From the NCBI RefSeq assembly GCF_000744935.1, contig NZ_JQMW01000009.1, positions 496,001 through 560,000 of the forward strand: a stretch of DNA of 64,000 bases, given 5' to 3'. This document shows positions 1 through 8,281 of this stretch, piece by piece. How positions within the stretch are numbered: the stretch's first letter is position 1; the number at the start of each line of letters is the position of its first letter. The position numbers and the translations under genes were made by a program. The stretch is from Clostridium sp. KNHs214 (lineage in GTDB: Bacteria > Bacillota > Clostridia > Clostridiales > Clostridiaceae). The notes beneath the pieces are model-generated. The model was given only the letters and a program-made list of their open reading frames with translations. It did no database searches and was not told the origin of the DNA.

Positions 1-431
1 ATATAGTAGAGGTATCCCCAGGGAAAGAGGCAGAAATAAATGAAGTTTATTTTAAAAATTATAAGCCTATAGAAGTTTGGAAATGTCATGGGGTGGAAGA
101 GGCCATATATAAATGTAAGGAAAACAGTGATAGAGATGTTTGGGCTTATATAGAAATATATACGGACAGAGTAATTCTTCAGGAGGAAATAAAGGAAATG
201 AAGAGTTATAAAAATGACATAGTTCAAATACTTCCTAAAATTCAAGGGGAAGAAGATGATGAGGTATATGAAAATTTAACGGAAAAAAGTATGGAAGAAG
301 TTTTTAAGGAATTTTATAAATATGAGAGAAAAGTGGAGCCTGATAAGGATATATTAGATTTGTTTTTAAATATAGTCAATGAACATGAAGAAGAGGTGAT
401 GGAAAATGAAACCTATACTTCTGAAAATTAA
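1..431 (+). CDS. sbcD: Exonuclease SbcD, C-terminal part (gene starts before the window)
   Basis: The reading frame is open from base 3 and has no start in the window, so only the last 142 residues are seen. SbcD is the Mre11-type nuclease subunit that works with the SbcC ATPase to open DNA hairpins and trim double-strand ends. The visible part is the C-terminal capping region, not the metallophosphoesterase core, so the call rests on the segment around VWAYIEIYTDRVI and on direct linkage to sbcC. The stop lies 26 bases inside sbcC, which indicates translational coupling of the two subunits. An internal GTG at base 93 is in frame but has no special claim to be a start. Confidence 0.85.
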   Translation, partial: IVEVSPGKEAEINEVYFKNYKPIEVWKCHGVEEAIYKCKENSDRDVWAYIEIYTDRVILQEEIKEMKSYKNDIVQILPKIQGEEDDEVYENLTEKSMEEVFKEFYKYERKVEPDKDILDLFLNIVNEHEEEVMENETYTSEN

Positions 432-3400
432 AGGCTTAAATAGCTTCGTTCAGGAACAAAAGATACCTTTTAATGAACTTACAGAGAAAGGATTTTTTGG
501 CATATTTGGACCTACAGGCAGTGGAAAATCTACTATATTAGACGGTATAACCATGGCTCTATATGGTAAAATTACTAGAGATAATAAAGGGTTTATTAAT
601 TCAGAAAGTGATAGATTAGAAGTAAGCTATACCTTTTCTATTGGATTAGGAAACAATATTAAAGAGTATCAATGTGATAGATGTATTAAGGTGGACAAAA
701 ATGGTGGATACAAGACCACCTTAGCTAGAATATATAAATTAAATGGAGAAAACAATGAAGTAATAGCAGAGGGTGCGGTAAATGTTAGAAATGCAGTGGA
801 AAGTATAATAGGACTTTCTGTAGATGATTTTACCAGATCCGTAGTGCTTCCTCAGGGTAAATTTAGTGAATTTTTAAAACTAACTGGGGTAGATAGAAGA
901 AGTATGCTAGAAAGAATATTTAAACTAGAACGTTATGGCAGAGGACTTAGGGAGAAAATTAAAAAACTAAAGGAACAGGAAGAAAAGAGATTAATAGAGC
1001 TAAATGGAGAGTTAAACAGATATAATGATGTATCTAAAGAAAAAGTAGATACTTTAAAAGAAGAATTAAAAAATTTAGAGGAAAAAGAACAAGCATTAAA
1101 GAAGGAAAAAGAAAAGATAGATAAGTTATATGAAGAGTATACTATTTTGTGGAATACCAAAAAAGAACTTCAAAACTATATTCAACAGCAAAGTGAATTG
1201 GTGAAAAAAGCAGAAGCCATTGAGAATAAAAAGCTAAAATTAGAATATGGAAAAAATGCCTTTAATATTAAGCCTTTTATAGATGAAGTTAAAAACACTG
1301 AAAATAGTGTAAAAATAAATGAAACTAAATTAAAAGAAAAAGAAGAACTTTTAATAGACATAAATCAAAAACTTTTATTGCTTCAAAAGGAATATGAAGT
1401 TGCTTTAGAAAATCAAAGAGAAAAAACTCCAAAGTTGGTTAAAAAGGCTACAGAGCTATCTAGAGCAGTGGATATAAATAAAAGAGTAAAGGAAGTTGAA
1501 AAGGAAAGACAGGAGTTAAGATTTAAGTACGATAATTTAAATAAAAAGATAAAATCCCTAGAGTCAGCTTTATTAGATATAACTACAAAAAGAGAAGTTT
1601 TAATTAATGATTTGGAGGAATTAGAAAAAAGTTTAAGCAATAAGACTATATCTCCAGAGTATAGAAATTCCATCTATAGTGCATATGATAAATATTGCAA
1701 ATATAAGGAATTAAATGAAAATATAACTTTATTAAATAAAAAATATAATACCTTTAGTGAAGCTATAAAGAACAATGAAAAACAGTTCATAGAAATAAAG
1801 AATAAAAAGATAAATTTAGATAGTTCAATAAGTGGTTTAATAGAAAATAGAGAAGCTACTCAAAAGAAGTGTCCAGGAGATGGAGAAACTTTATTAAAAG
1901 CTCAGCAGGAAGTGACTTCAGTAAAAGAAAGAAAAGAAAAGATATTGATATGTTTAGATACTAAAGGGAAATTACATAAAAAATATGAAGATATTTTGTT
2001 AAAAAAGAAAGAACTTCAGGAAAAAATTAATTCTTTAAATTTAGAGTATGACCATGAGGTAGATGAACTTAAAAATGGTGAAAAATTATTTAAGGAAAAG
2101 TACAATAAAAACATTGCAGCAATGCTGGCAAAGGAACTACAAGAAGGAAAACCTTGTCCAGTATGTGGAGCCACTCACCATGTGAAAAAAGCCAATTTTA
2201 TAGGTGAAGATGAATTAAAACATGTGGAAGAGTTAAACAGAGAATTAAAAGAAAAATGTGAAGCCCTTAAGGAAAATATTAACCATTATAATATTAACAT
2301 GGCAGCAGTTCATAGAGATCAGCAGTATTTAGAAGAGGAACTTAAAAAAGTAAATAAAGAATTAGAAGGAATAGATATAGATAATTTACAAGAAGAAGCA
2401 AAGGCTAAAGAAGTTTATTTTACTAATTTAAAGGAAAAAATAAATAAGTGGAATGAAGAACTTAATAATTTAGAGAGGGATTTAGAGCATAAGAGGGAAG
2501 AAAAGGCTTCTATTGATAAAATGTATGCATCCCTAGAGGAAAAAATAAATGCGGCACAATATAATTTGAAAAGTATAAATGAGGATTTAAAAGATGCAAA
2601 TGGCAAGTGCTCTAATGTATTTAAAGAATACACAGATATTATAAAAGTATTAGAGGTAGAAAATATAGAATTGGAAATAAAGAAAATAAAAATTTGGGAT
2701 GAAGAGATAGTTAAACTTAAAAAACAAGAAAAAGAAAGTAGAAGAGCAGTAGATAAATTAAATAAGAAAAGGGAAGAAATACAAAGGGAAGTATCAAAAC
2801 TACAAAGTGAAAGAGCGCAAATAACCCAAAGTGGAACAGAGAAAAAGAATTTCATAGATGAATATGGAGAAGAAGTAAAAAGAATATGTGGAGAAGAAGA
2901 TCCTGAGGAATCTATATTAAAAGTTAACAAGGAAATAGACTATATAAACACCACTGAAAAATCTCTAAGAGATAAATTAGAATTAAAAAAGAATAAAAAA
3001 AATAATTGTGACAAAGAAAAATCTAGCTTAGAGAAAAATTTAGAGACTTTAAATGGCATATTAAAGAATCAAAAAGAAAATTTATACATTAAATTAAAGG
3101 AGTGTAGCTTTAAAGATGAAAAACAGGTTTTAGAGTATTTTATAACCAAAGAACATATAGAGAATCTGCAGCAAATAATAAATAAATATGAAGATGATAA
3201 AATAAAATTAGAGGATAATATAAAAAGATTAGAAGATAAAATCAGTGGCAGAGATATTACTGAAGAGCAGTGGCAGCAGACAAAAGAGTATAAATTTCAA
3301 CTGCAAGAAAATTTAAATGAATGCATAGAAATAAAGGCGCAAAAGAAAAAGGAATTAGATGATACCATAAGGGATTTAGAGGAAGTGTTAAAGCTAATAG

Positions 3401-3936
3401 AAAGAAAGGAAAAATATCAGCATAAATATAGTTTATGTCAGGAGTTAGACGATTTAGTAAAAGGAAATAAATTTGTAGAATTTGTGGCTATGAATGAACT
3501 GAAGTATATAGCTATAGAGGCTTCAAAGAGGTTGAAAAGTATTACTAAGGGAAGATATGCTTTAGAAATAGATGTGGATGGTAATTTTATAATGAGAGAT
3601 GACTTTAATGGAGGCGCTAGAAGGCATACAAGCACTTTATCAGGTGGCGAAACCTTCCTAACATCCCTATCCTTAGCTTTAGCACTTTCATCACAAATTC
3701 AATTAAAAGGTAGTGCTCCACTACAGTTTTTCTTCTTAGATGAAGGATTTGGAACTTTAGACAATGATCTTTTAGATGTAGTAATGACATCATTAGAAAA
3801 ACTTAGAAGCGAAAACTTAGCAGTGGGAATCATAAGTCATGTGGAAGAATTAAAAAATAGAGTTCCAGTTAAGCTTATAGTAAGTGCTCCAGTGGCAGGG
3901 GTAAATGGAAGCGAAGTAAAAATGGAATATAGTTAA
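406..3936 (+). CDS. sbcC: Exonuclease SbcC (Rad50-type SMC ATPase)
   Basis: This is an 1176-residue Rad50-like ATPase, the partner of SbcD in hairpin and DNA-end processing. The N-terminal Walker A is GPTGSGKST at residues 35-43. Long charged coiled coils fill both arms and meet at a zinc hook, CPVCG, starting at residue 584, near the middle as expected. The C-terminal lobe carries the ABC signature LSGGETF and the Walker B FFFLDEGFGTLD. The start ATG at 406 has a GAGGTG element just upstream and overlaps the sbcD stop. Length and domain order are normal for the family. Several long open frames on the opposite strand inside it are an artefact of the Lys/Glu-rich coiled coil. Confidence 0.97.
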   Translation: MKPILLKIKGLNSFVQEQKIPFNELTEKGFFGIFGPTGSGKSTILDGITMALYGKITRDNKGFINSESDRLEVSYTFSIGLGNNIKEYQCDRCIKVDKNGGYKTTLARIYKLNGENNEVIAEGAVNVRNAVESIIGLSVDDFTRSVVLPQGKFSEFLKLTGVDRRSMLERIFKLERYGRGLREKIKKLKEQEEKRLIELNGELNRYNDVSKEKVDTLKEELKNLEEKEQALKKEKEKIDKLYEEYTILWNTKKELQNYIQQQSELVKKAEAIENKKLKLEYGKNAFNIKPFIDEVKNTENSVKINETKLKEKEELLIDINQKLLLLQKEYEVALENQREKTPKLVKKATELSRAVDINKRVKEVEKERQELRFKYDNLNKKIKSLESALLDITTKREVLINDLEELEKSLSNKTISPEYRNSIYSAYDKYCKYKELNENITLLNKKYNTFSEAIKNNEKQFIEIKNKKINLDSSISGLIENREATQKKCPGDGETLLKAQQEVTSVKERKEKILICLDTKGKLHKKYEDILLKKKELQEKINSLNLEYDHEVDELKNGEKLFKEKYNKNIAAMLAKELQEGKPCPVCGATHHVKKANFIGEDELKHVEELNRELKEKCEALKENINHYNINMAAVHRDQQYLEEELKKVNKELEGIDIDNLQEEAKAKEVYFTNLKEKINKWNEELNNLERDLEHKREEKASIDKMYASLEEKINAAQYNLKSINEDLKDANGKCSNVFKEYTDIIKVLEVENIELEIKKIKIWDEEIVKLKKQEKESRRAVDKLNKKREEIQREVSKLQSERAQITQSGTEKKNFIDEYGEEVKRICGEEDPEESILKVNKEIDYINTTEKSLRDKLELKKNKKNNCDKEKSSLEKNLETLNGILKNQKENLYIKLKECSFKDEKQVLEYFITKEHIENLQQIINKYEDDKIKLEDNIKRLEDKISGRDITEEQWQQTKEYKFQLQENLNECIEIKAQKKKELDDTIRDLEEVLKLIERKEKYQHKYSLCQELDDLVKGNKFVEFVAMNELKYIAIEASKRLKSITKGRYALEIDVDGNFIMRDDFNGGARRHTSTLSGGETFLTSLSLALALSSQIQLKGSAPLQFFFLDEGFGTLDNDLLDVVMTSLEKLRSENLAVGIISHVEELKNRVPVKLIVSAPVAGVNGSEVKMEYS

Positions 3937-4061
3937 GAAAAGATATAGAGATTAAAACACATAAGATAATTTTTGTTTGTCTGTGAAAGAGGAATTCAAT
4001 AAAAATACTATGATATTTAGTAAAAAATAAGGTTAAAGCTTAAAAATGAACTGTTTAAAAC

Positions 4062-4090
4062 TTGAAAAATAAGAATTCATTCATTATTAT
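4062..4090 (+). promoter_or_regulatory. Sigma-A promoter of the cysteine desulfidase gene
   Basis: TTGAAA at 4062-4067 and TATTAT at 4085-4090 are separated by 17 bases and lie about 70 bases before the gene. The position in the 200-base gap after sbcC shows this is a new transcription unit. Confidence 0.55.
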
Positions 4091-4157
4091 TATATTAGTG
4101 AAAAAGTTATTTCAATTTAAGGAAAATTATGAAGTATAAACAGAAAGGATGAATGAA

Positions 4158-5459
4158 ATGTCTTGTGATGAGTGTGGATGTAAAGGTTTTATAGAAATAC
4201 TTAAATCGGAGGTAGTTCCAGCATTAGGATGTACAGAGCCAATTGCAGTGGCTTTAGCAGCTGCAAAAGCTAAGGAGGCTTTAAATTCTTATCCTGAATT
4301 AATAAAAGTTTTTGTAAGTGATAATATATTAAAGAACGGAATGGGTGTAGGTATACCGGGAACTGGTATGACAGGACTAGATATAGCGGCAGCATTAGGT
4401 GCTATTGGAGGAAATCCTAATGTGGAATTAGAAGTTTTAAAGGATATAACTAAGCAAAATATAGAAGATGCAAAAGATATGTTAAAGGGTGGAAAAGTAT
4501 CAGTAAATACAAAAGCTGTACCCAATAAACTTTATATAGAGGTTCAATGCGTAAGTGGAAAAAATATTTCAAAGGCCATTATAAAGGATAAACACAATAA
4601 TTTAGTTTTAGTTCAGCTAAATGAAGAGATTTTATTTCAAGTAGAGGATGAAGAAGAAGCAGAAGTATCTATTGATAAAGATAAAAATAAAGAGCATTGT
4701 ATAAAATTAAGTGTTGAAGATATATATGATTTTGCTATAAATAGTCCTCTAGAGGATATAGAATTTATTTTAGAAGGGGCAAAAATGAATAGAAAAATAG
4801 CAGAAGAAGGCTTAAAAGGCTATGGCTTAAATGTAGGAAAAACCATTACAGATAATATAAAAAAAGGTGTACTATCAGATGATATTCAGAACTATGCTAT
4901 GGCATTAACTGCTGCTGCGTCAGATGCAAGAATGGCAGGATGTATGTACCCAGTTATGAGTAACTCTGGTAGTGGTAATCAAGGATTAACAGTTATGCTC
5001 CCTGTGGTAGCAGTGGCAGAAAAATTAAATGTTAGCTCTGAAAAATTAGCAAGAGCTTTGGTTTTAAGTAATTTAGTAGCAATTCATATTAAAACTTATT
5101 TAGGAAGATTATCGGCTTTGTGTGGCTGTGTGGTAGCTTCTGCAGGTGCAAGCTGTGGTATTACATATCTTTTAGGTGGACAACTTAAGGAAATAAATTA
5201 TTCTATTAAAAATATGGTTGGAAATATATCAGGTATGATATGTGATGGAGCAAAAACAGGCTGTGCTCTAAAAGTATCTACAGGAGTAAGTGCTGCAGTA
5301 CAATCTTCACTTTTAGCCATGAATAATATAGTTATATCAGAAAAAGAGGGAATAATAGAAAAAGACGTGGAAAAAACCATCAGGAATATAGCTCAAATTG
5401 GAAGAGAAGGAATGCTTCAAACAGATAAATTAATATTGAATATAATGACTCATAAATAA
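4158..5459 (+). CDS. L-cysteine desulfidase / UPF0597 family protein (CdsB/CyuA-like)
   Basis: The 433-residue protein belongs to the UPF0597 family, relatives of the serine dehydratase alpha chain. Characterised members (archaeal CdsB, enteric CyuA/YhaM) use an oxygen-sensitive [4Fe-4S] cluster to break L-cysteine into sulfide, ammonia and pyruvate. Conserved features seen are GCTEP near the N terminus, NSGSGNQG in the middle, and Cys-containing segments GCVVASAGASCG and CDGAKTGCALK toward the C terminus, which would supply cluster ligands. ATG 4158 is preferred because AAAGGA sits 8 bases upstream; the in-frame ATG at 4149 overlaps that site. The gene is monocistronic, between its own promoter and a strong terminator. 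The substrate could differ (serine or another thiol amino acid). Confidence 0.85.
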   Translation: MSCDECGCKGFIEILKSEVVPALGCTEPIAVALAAAKAKEALNSYPELIKVFVSDNILKNGMGVGIPGTGMTGLDIAAALGAIGGNPNVELEVLKDITKQNIEDAKDMLKGGKVSVNTKAVPNKLYIEVQCVSGKNISKAIIKDKHNNLVLVQLNEEILFQVEDEEEAEVSIDKDKNKEHCIKLSVEDIYDFAINSPLEDIEFILEGAKMNRKIAEEGLKGYGLNVGKTITDNIKKGVLSDDIQNYAMALTAAASDARMAGCMYPVMSNSGSGNQGLTVMLPVVAVAEKLNVSSEKLARALVLSNLVAIHIKTYLGRLSALCGCVVASAGASCGITYLLGGQLKEINYSIKNMVGNISGMICDGAKTGCALKVSTGVSAAVQSSLLAMNNIVISEKEGIIEKDVEKTIRNIAQIGREGMLQTDKLILNIMTHK

Positions 5460-5483
5460 TGAAAAAAATACATAATTCAAAGC

Positions 5484-5510
5484 GGGGAAGCTCAAAAGCT
5501 TCCCCTTTTA
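5484..5510 (+). terminator. Rho-independent terminator
   Basis: The 9-bp stem GGGGAAGCT / AGCTTCCCC with loop CAAA is followed by TTTT. It ends the cysteine desulfidase transcript and lies just before the convergent Cys-rich gene. Confidence 0.85.
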
Positions 5511-5524
5511 TATATCATTATAAT

Positions 5525-5746
5525 TTAGCGGCGTCCACATAAAGCTAAAAGTAGTAATATCCAACATAGTCCACTGCTACGTCCACAGTTGTTAAAACAT
5601 CTTCCGCCGCCTAGACCTAAAAATGGAAAACCACTATATGGACCGCAGTTGCAAGAAGGCCTGCATCTACATGGATCACATTGACAACTATTGCATCTGC
5701 AAGGGTCGCAGCAGCAGTTACAACAATCATGATGTTTATGGCTCAT
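5525..5746 (-). CDS. Small cysteine-rich protein, function unknown
   Basis: The predicted protein has 73 residues, 17 of them cysteine. The N-terminal half contains a duplicated unit, CDPCRCNSCQ then CDPCRCRPSC, after a His-rich start (MSHKHHDCC). A Gly-rich linker follows, then a short hydrophobic tail, CWILLLLALCGRR. The start is secure: AAAGGAGGGA lies at ideal distance from the ATG. Such composition suggests metal binding or disulfide cross-linking, as in spore outer-layer or exosporium proteins, but I do not recognise the family. Upstream on the minus strand, CATATACTA (plus 5815-5823) resembles a mother-cell sigma-E/K -10 element, which is weak support for sporulation expression. Confidence 0.75.
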   Translation of the reverse strand: MSHKHHDCCNCCCDPCRCNSCQCDPCRCRPSCNCGPYSGFPFLGLGGGRCFNNCGRSSGLCWILLLLALCGRR

Positions 5747-5927
5747 AGTATCCCTCCTTTACTTATAATAAGTACTAAAGAAGAATGAAATTATATGAGG
5801 ATACTACTACTAACTAGTATATGTTAAAGTATGAGCATAAGTGAAGAAATTTTTAGTATTTTTTGTGATGTAGAATAACATATTAACAAATACTTTTGTT
5901 TCTTAAGTTTTTTAGTAACCTATATAA

Positions 5928-6434
5928 TTAATTACCTGATTCGTAAAATGCCATGTTTATCATAACTTCTGTAGGATAGAAGCCTTCATTCCTTATGGAC
6001 AATATATAATTAGTATCATATTGCAGAATTCTCTCGAATAGTGTAGATTCTATAGGAGAACCACCTTGAGTAAATGCAAATTTTGGTATCATATTCTCTG
6101 ACAATACTAGTCCATCATGTATATTATAAGCATTATAATAAAATGATGTAGCCGCTTTAATCTTGGATCTATCATCTAGGTTTATTACCGGAATTTTTTT
6201 AGTTCCAGGAATAAAACCAGGAGCTTTTATTAGTTTGATGCCTAATTGTTCCATCTGACTTACTATTGTTTGATTTGTTATGTGTGTAATAGTATTTTTG
6301 CCAGTGGATATTTGAATATTAAGACTTCTACCTGGCCTAATTGTTTCTCTATGGGAAATAGTAAATGCCTGACCTGCGAAAACAAAACCTAGCCAGTAAG
6401 GTTGATTTCTAAATTGATAACTGGTAAGTGCCAT
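5928..6434 (-). CDS. Hypothetical protein, 168 aa, paired with the upstream 108-aa gene
   Basis: I do not recognise this protein. It has no signal peptide, membrane segment or Cys pair. It is rich in Ile, Thr and aromatic residues in alternating patterns (for example TISHRETI and LNIQIST), suggesting a beta-sandwich or fibre-like fold. It starts one base after the stop of the 108-aa gene upstream, so the two are translated together. A GAGGTGATTT element precedes the ATG. The 3' neighbour on the same strand is the Cys-rich gene, about 180 bases away. A spore surface or phage-structural origin are both possible; nothing in the sequence decides. Confidence 0.7.
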   Translation of the reverse strand: MALTSYQFRNQPYWLGFVFAGQAFTISHRETIRPGRSLNIQISTGKNTITHITNQTIVSQMEQLGIKLIKAPGFIPGTKKIPVINLDDRSKIKAATSFYYNAYNIHDGLVLSENMIPKFAFTQGGSPIESTLFERILQYDTNYILSIRNEGFYPTEVMINMAFYESGN

Positions 6435-6435
6435 A

Positions 6436-6762
6436 TTAAATCACCTCGAATACTCTAATTGTTACAGGATACTCTTTGGTCCTTGCATAAATAGTCAAAT
6501 TTTCATCGGGATTAAGGTCATAAACAATAACTTCCGCAGGAACATTAAATATATATTTACCACTTTCAAGTGTAAAATTTGGATCAGTAGAATGATAAAT
6601 ATAAGTAGCGGAGTCATTAACAACCCACAATTGCCTTCTCCTAGGTAAATTTTCAGATTTCACTCTTAAGGGCGTTGGTTCAGTATTAATGAGAACTTTC
6701 CCTATTCGAGTATCTTTAGTCCAATAAAGAGGAGTTATATTACTATAATCAAGTTTTTCCAT
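6436..6762 (-). CDS. Hypothetical protein, 108 aa, first gene of an unknown pair
   Basis: The family is not recognised. It is a small, probably all-beta protein without signal peptide or membrane helix. The start was placed at 6762 (MEKLDYSN) because GGAGG lies 8 bases upstream; an in-frame ATG at 6786 would put the ribosome site inside the gene. The gene ends directly against the 168-aa gene, so a joint role is likely. Its 5' region is occupied by a copy of the family A mobile element at 6800-6896, which may have separated it from, or become part of, its promoter. Confidence 0.7.
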   Translation of the reverse strand: MEKLDYSNITPLYWTKDTRIGKVLINTEPTPLRVKSENLPRRRQLWVVNDSATYIYHSTDPNFTLESGKYIFNVPAEVIVYDLNPDENLTIYARTKEYPVTIRVFEVI

Positions 6763-6799
6763 AATTTTAACCTCCATAAAATGCAAATAAATATTGAAT

Positions 6800-6896
6800 G
6801 ATTAAACCACAAAAAGGTACGATACGATGGAATTATGCAAGTCATTCTAGAAAAATTTCATAATTCAGGTAATGTAATGCTTATTGTGGGATAATT
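6800..6896. mobile_element. Family A MITE-like element, internally deleted copy (97 bp)
   Basis: The left end GATTAAACCACAAAAAGG and the right end CTTATTGTGGGATAAT match the termini of the full-length copies at 10583 and 47637, while the centre is deleted. An exact 7-bp direct repeat ATTGAAT flanks it (6793-6799 and 6897-6903), consistent with a target-site duplication. No coding capacity. Confidence 0.8.
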
Positions 6897-7129
6897 ATTG
6901 AATATTTTATTTTTATTACTGGTACATATTATGGTAGCAGCTAACTATATGTTACAGTTAAAATATGTAAGCATATATTAAAAAAATGTTAAAAAGTTTA
7001 GAATAAGTGTGCGAATTGCGAAGGAAAAGATAGTGTTCGAAATTATTCTCTACTGATGTTGTATGTGGCTATTGGCTTTAGAATTTATAAGATTTGTAAG
7101 AACTGTACAGTGTAGATATAGAAGAAGGA

Positions 7130-7430
7130 AATGGAAGAGATTTGTTGAATATAATTAATGCAAATACAAAAATGAAAAAGCTGAAGACAAAAGGGAGCAG
7201 TATAATGAATTAAGGAAAATATTAGCGGAATAAGGAAAAGATATTGTAGAAAGTATGTTTTTTATAATATGGAAGAGATACCAGAAAAGAAATTGAATAA
7301 TGCAATTAGCACATATGCAGAATCAGTTGAAAAAACAAAGGTATATGCATTAGTTGATACAACTCTTTTTGGTAGTGCAAAAGAAGGCATGCTATTCACA
7401 AAAGCAGGTATTACATTTTTAAAGCATTAA
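7130..7430 (+). pseudogene. Decayed gene of unknown function
   Basis: The stretch holds remnants of one coding sequence. One frame reads EDKREQYNELRKILAE, then a stop, then GKDIVESMF. The frame then shifts to MEEIPEKKLNNAISTY (ATG 7269) and ends at TAA 7430 after ITFLKH. The last part, ALVDTTLFGSAKEG, looks like a genuine protein segment of the kind found in uncharacterised stress or toxin-associated proteins, but I cannot name the family. At least two internal stops and one frameshift rule out an intact product; the 53-residue ORF from 7269 might still be expressed. The rest of 6904-7628 shows nothing else I can support. Confidence 0.5.
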
Positions 7431-7628
7431 ATATTTTATAGGATTTATAAATTTAGGTATTTTAGGGTAACTTATTATGATTGTGTGAGATTAGGGGAAA
7501 AATTTTATATTTTATAGAATGGTACTGTGCAAAGAGTTTTTTAACAAGAATAATATATAAGAGCACTGTGATAAGTAGAGGGGAATTTCAAATATTATAT
7601 GTATCACAGTAATAATTGGGAGGATATC

Positions 7629-8090
7629 ATGGTAGAAGCAAAATTAATGAATATGTGTATGATTATAGATAAGGAAAACAACAAAGTTGTTGTACAGGAT
7701 AAAGTTAATAAACCGGAATGGCGTGGTATAACTTTTCCTGGAGGTAAGGTGCAGAATGCTGAAAGTATTATTGAATCTACAGTTCGTGAAGTTAAAGAGG
7801 AAACAGGACTTGATGTAAAAAACTTAGAGTTTAGTGGTCTTATTGATTGGTATAATGATATTACTCATGAGAGATGGTTCATTTTTCTTTTCAAGACATA
7901 TACATATTCAGGTGAAATGATAGACGAAACTCATGAGGGTAAAGTGTTTTGGACAGAAATAGAAATACTAGAAAATATGAATTTGGCAAGTGGTATGAAG
8001 AATTATTTAAAATTGTTTTTTAATGATAATTTAAATGAAGCTTATGCAGTTTGGAACGACAAAAATTGGGGAAAGTTTAGGTTTATGTAA
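7629..8090 (+). CDS. Nudix hydrolase (MutT/8-oxo-dGTP diphosphatase-like)
   Basis: A 153-residue Nudix protein that would hydrolyse a nucleoside diphosphate linked to another group. The Nudix box is complete: it starts GGKVQNAESIIES and ends REVKEETGLDV, with the metal-binding REVKEE core. The neighbouring sequence WRGITFPGGKV, the aromatic DWYNDITHERWF and the C-terminal VFWTEIE resemble MutT-type 8-oxo-dGTP pyrophosphatases of clostridia, but the substrate is inferred. The start at 7629 is chosen because GGGAGG lies 5 bases upstream; an ATG at 7599 is in frame without a well-spaced site. A hairpin terminator follows the gene. Confidence 0.88.
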   Translation: MVEAKLMNMCMIIDKENNKVVVQDKVNKPEWRGITFPGGKVQNAESIIESTVREVKEETGLDVKNLEFSGLIDWYNDITHERWFIFLFKTYTYSGEMIDETHEGKVFWTEIEILENMNLASGMKNYLKLFFNDNLNEAYAVWNDKNWGKFRFM

Positions 8091-8106
8091 TGCATTTTTT
8101 ATAAAG

Positions 8107-8150
8107 CAGCTTAAGATATTGAAAGTTAATAGCTTAAGCTGTTTTATATT
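8107..8150 (+). terminator. Rho-independent terminator after the Nudix gene
   Basis: A 9-bp stem CAGCTTAAG (8107-8115) / CTTAAGCTG (8133-8141) is followed by TTTTATATTT. Confidence 0.7.
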
Positions 8151-8281
8151 TAACTTTTAGTTTCTATATTTATGTGTCTTTTCACCCATAAGTTAATTTA
8201 AAAATAAAGCTTATGGAATTATATATCATAGCTTTTTCGGGTATAGTAATAGGGATAAAGATATAAAGGAAGAGTGATAAT

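Noticed and set aside
933-3635. Minus-strand open frames inside sbcC, rich in Phe, Ser and Leu
   Set aside because: They are complements of Lys/Glu-rich coiled-coil codons and have no ribosome sites.
5928-6786. Assigning the two unknown proteins to phage tail or baseplate families
   Set aside because: The beta-rich composition is suggestive only; no phage gene lies nearby and no motif supports it.
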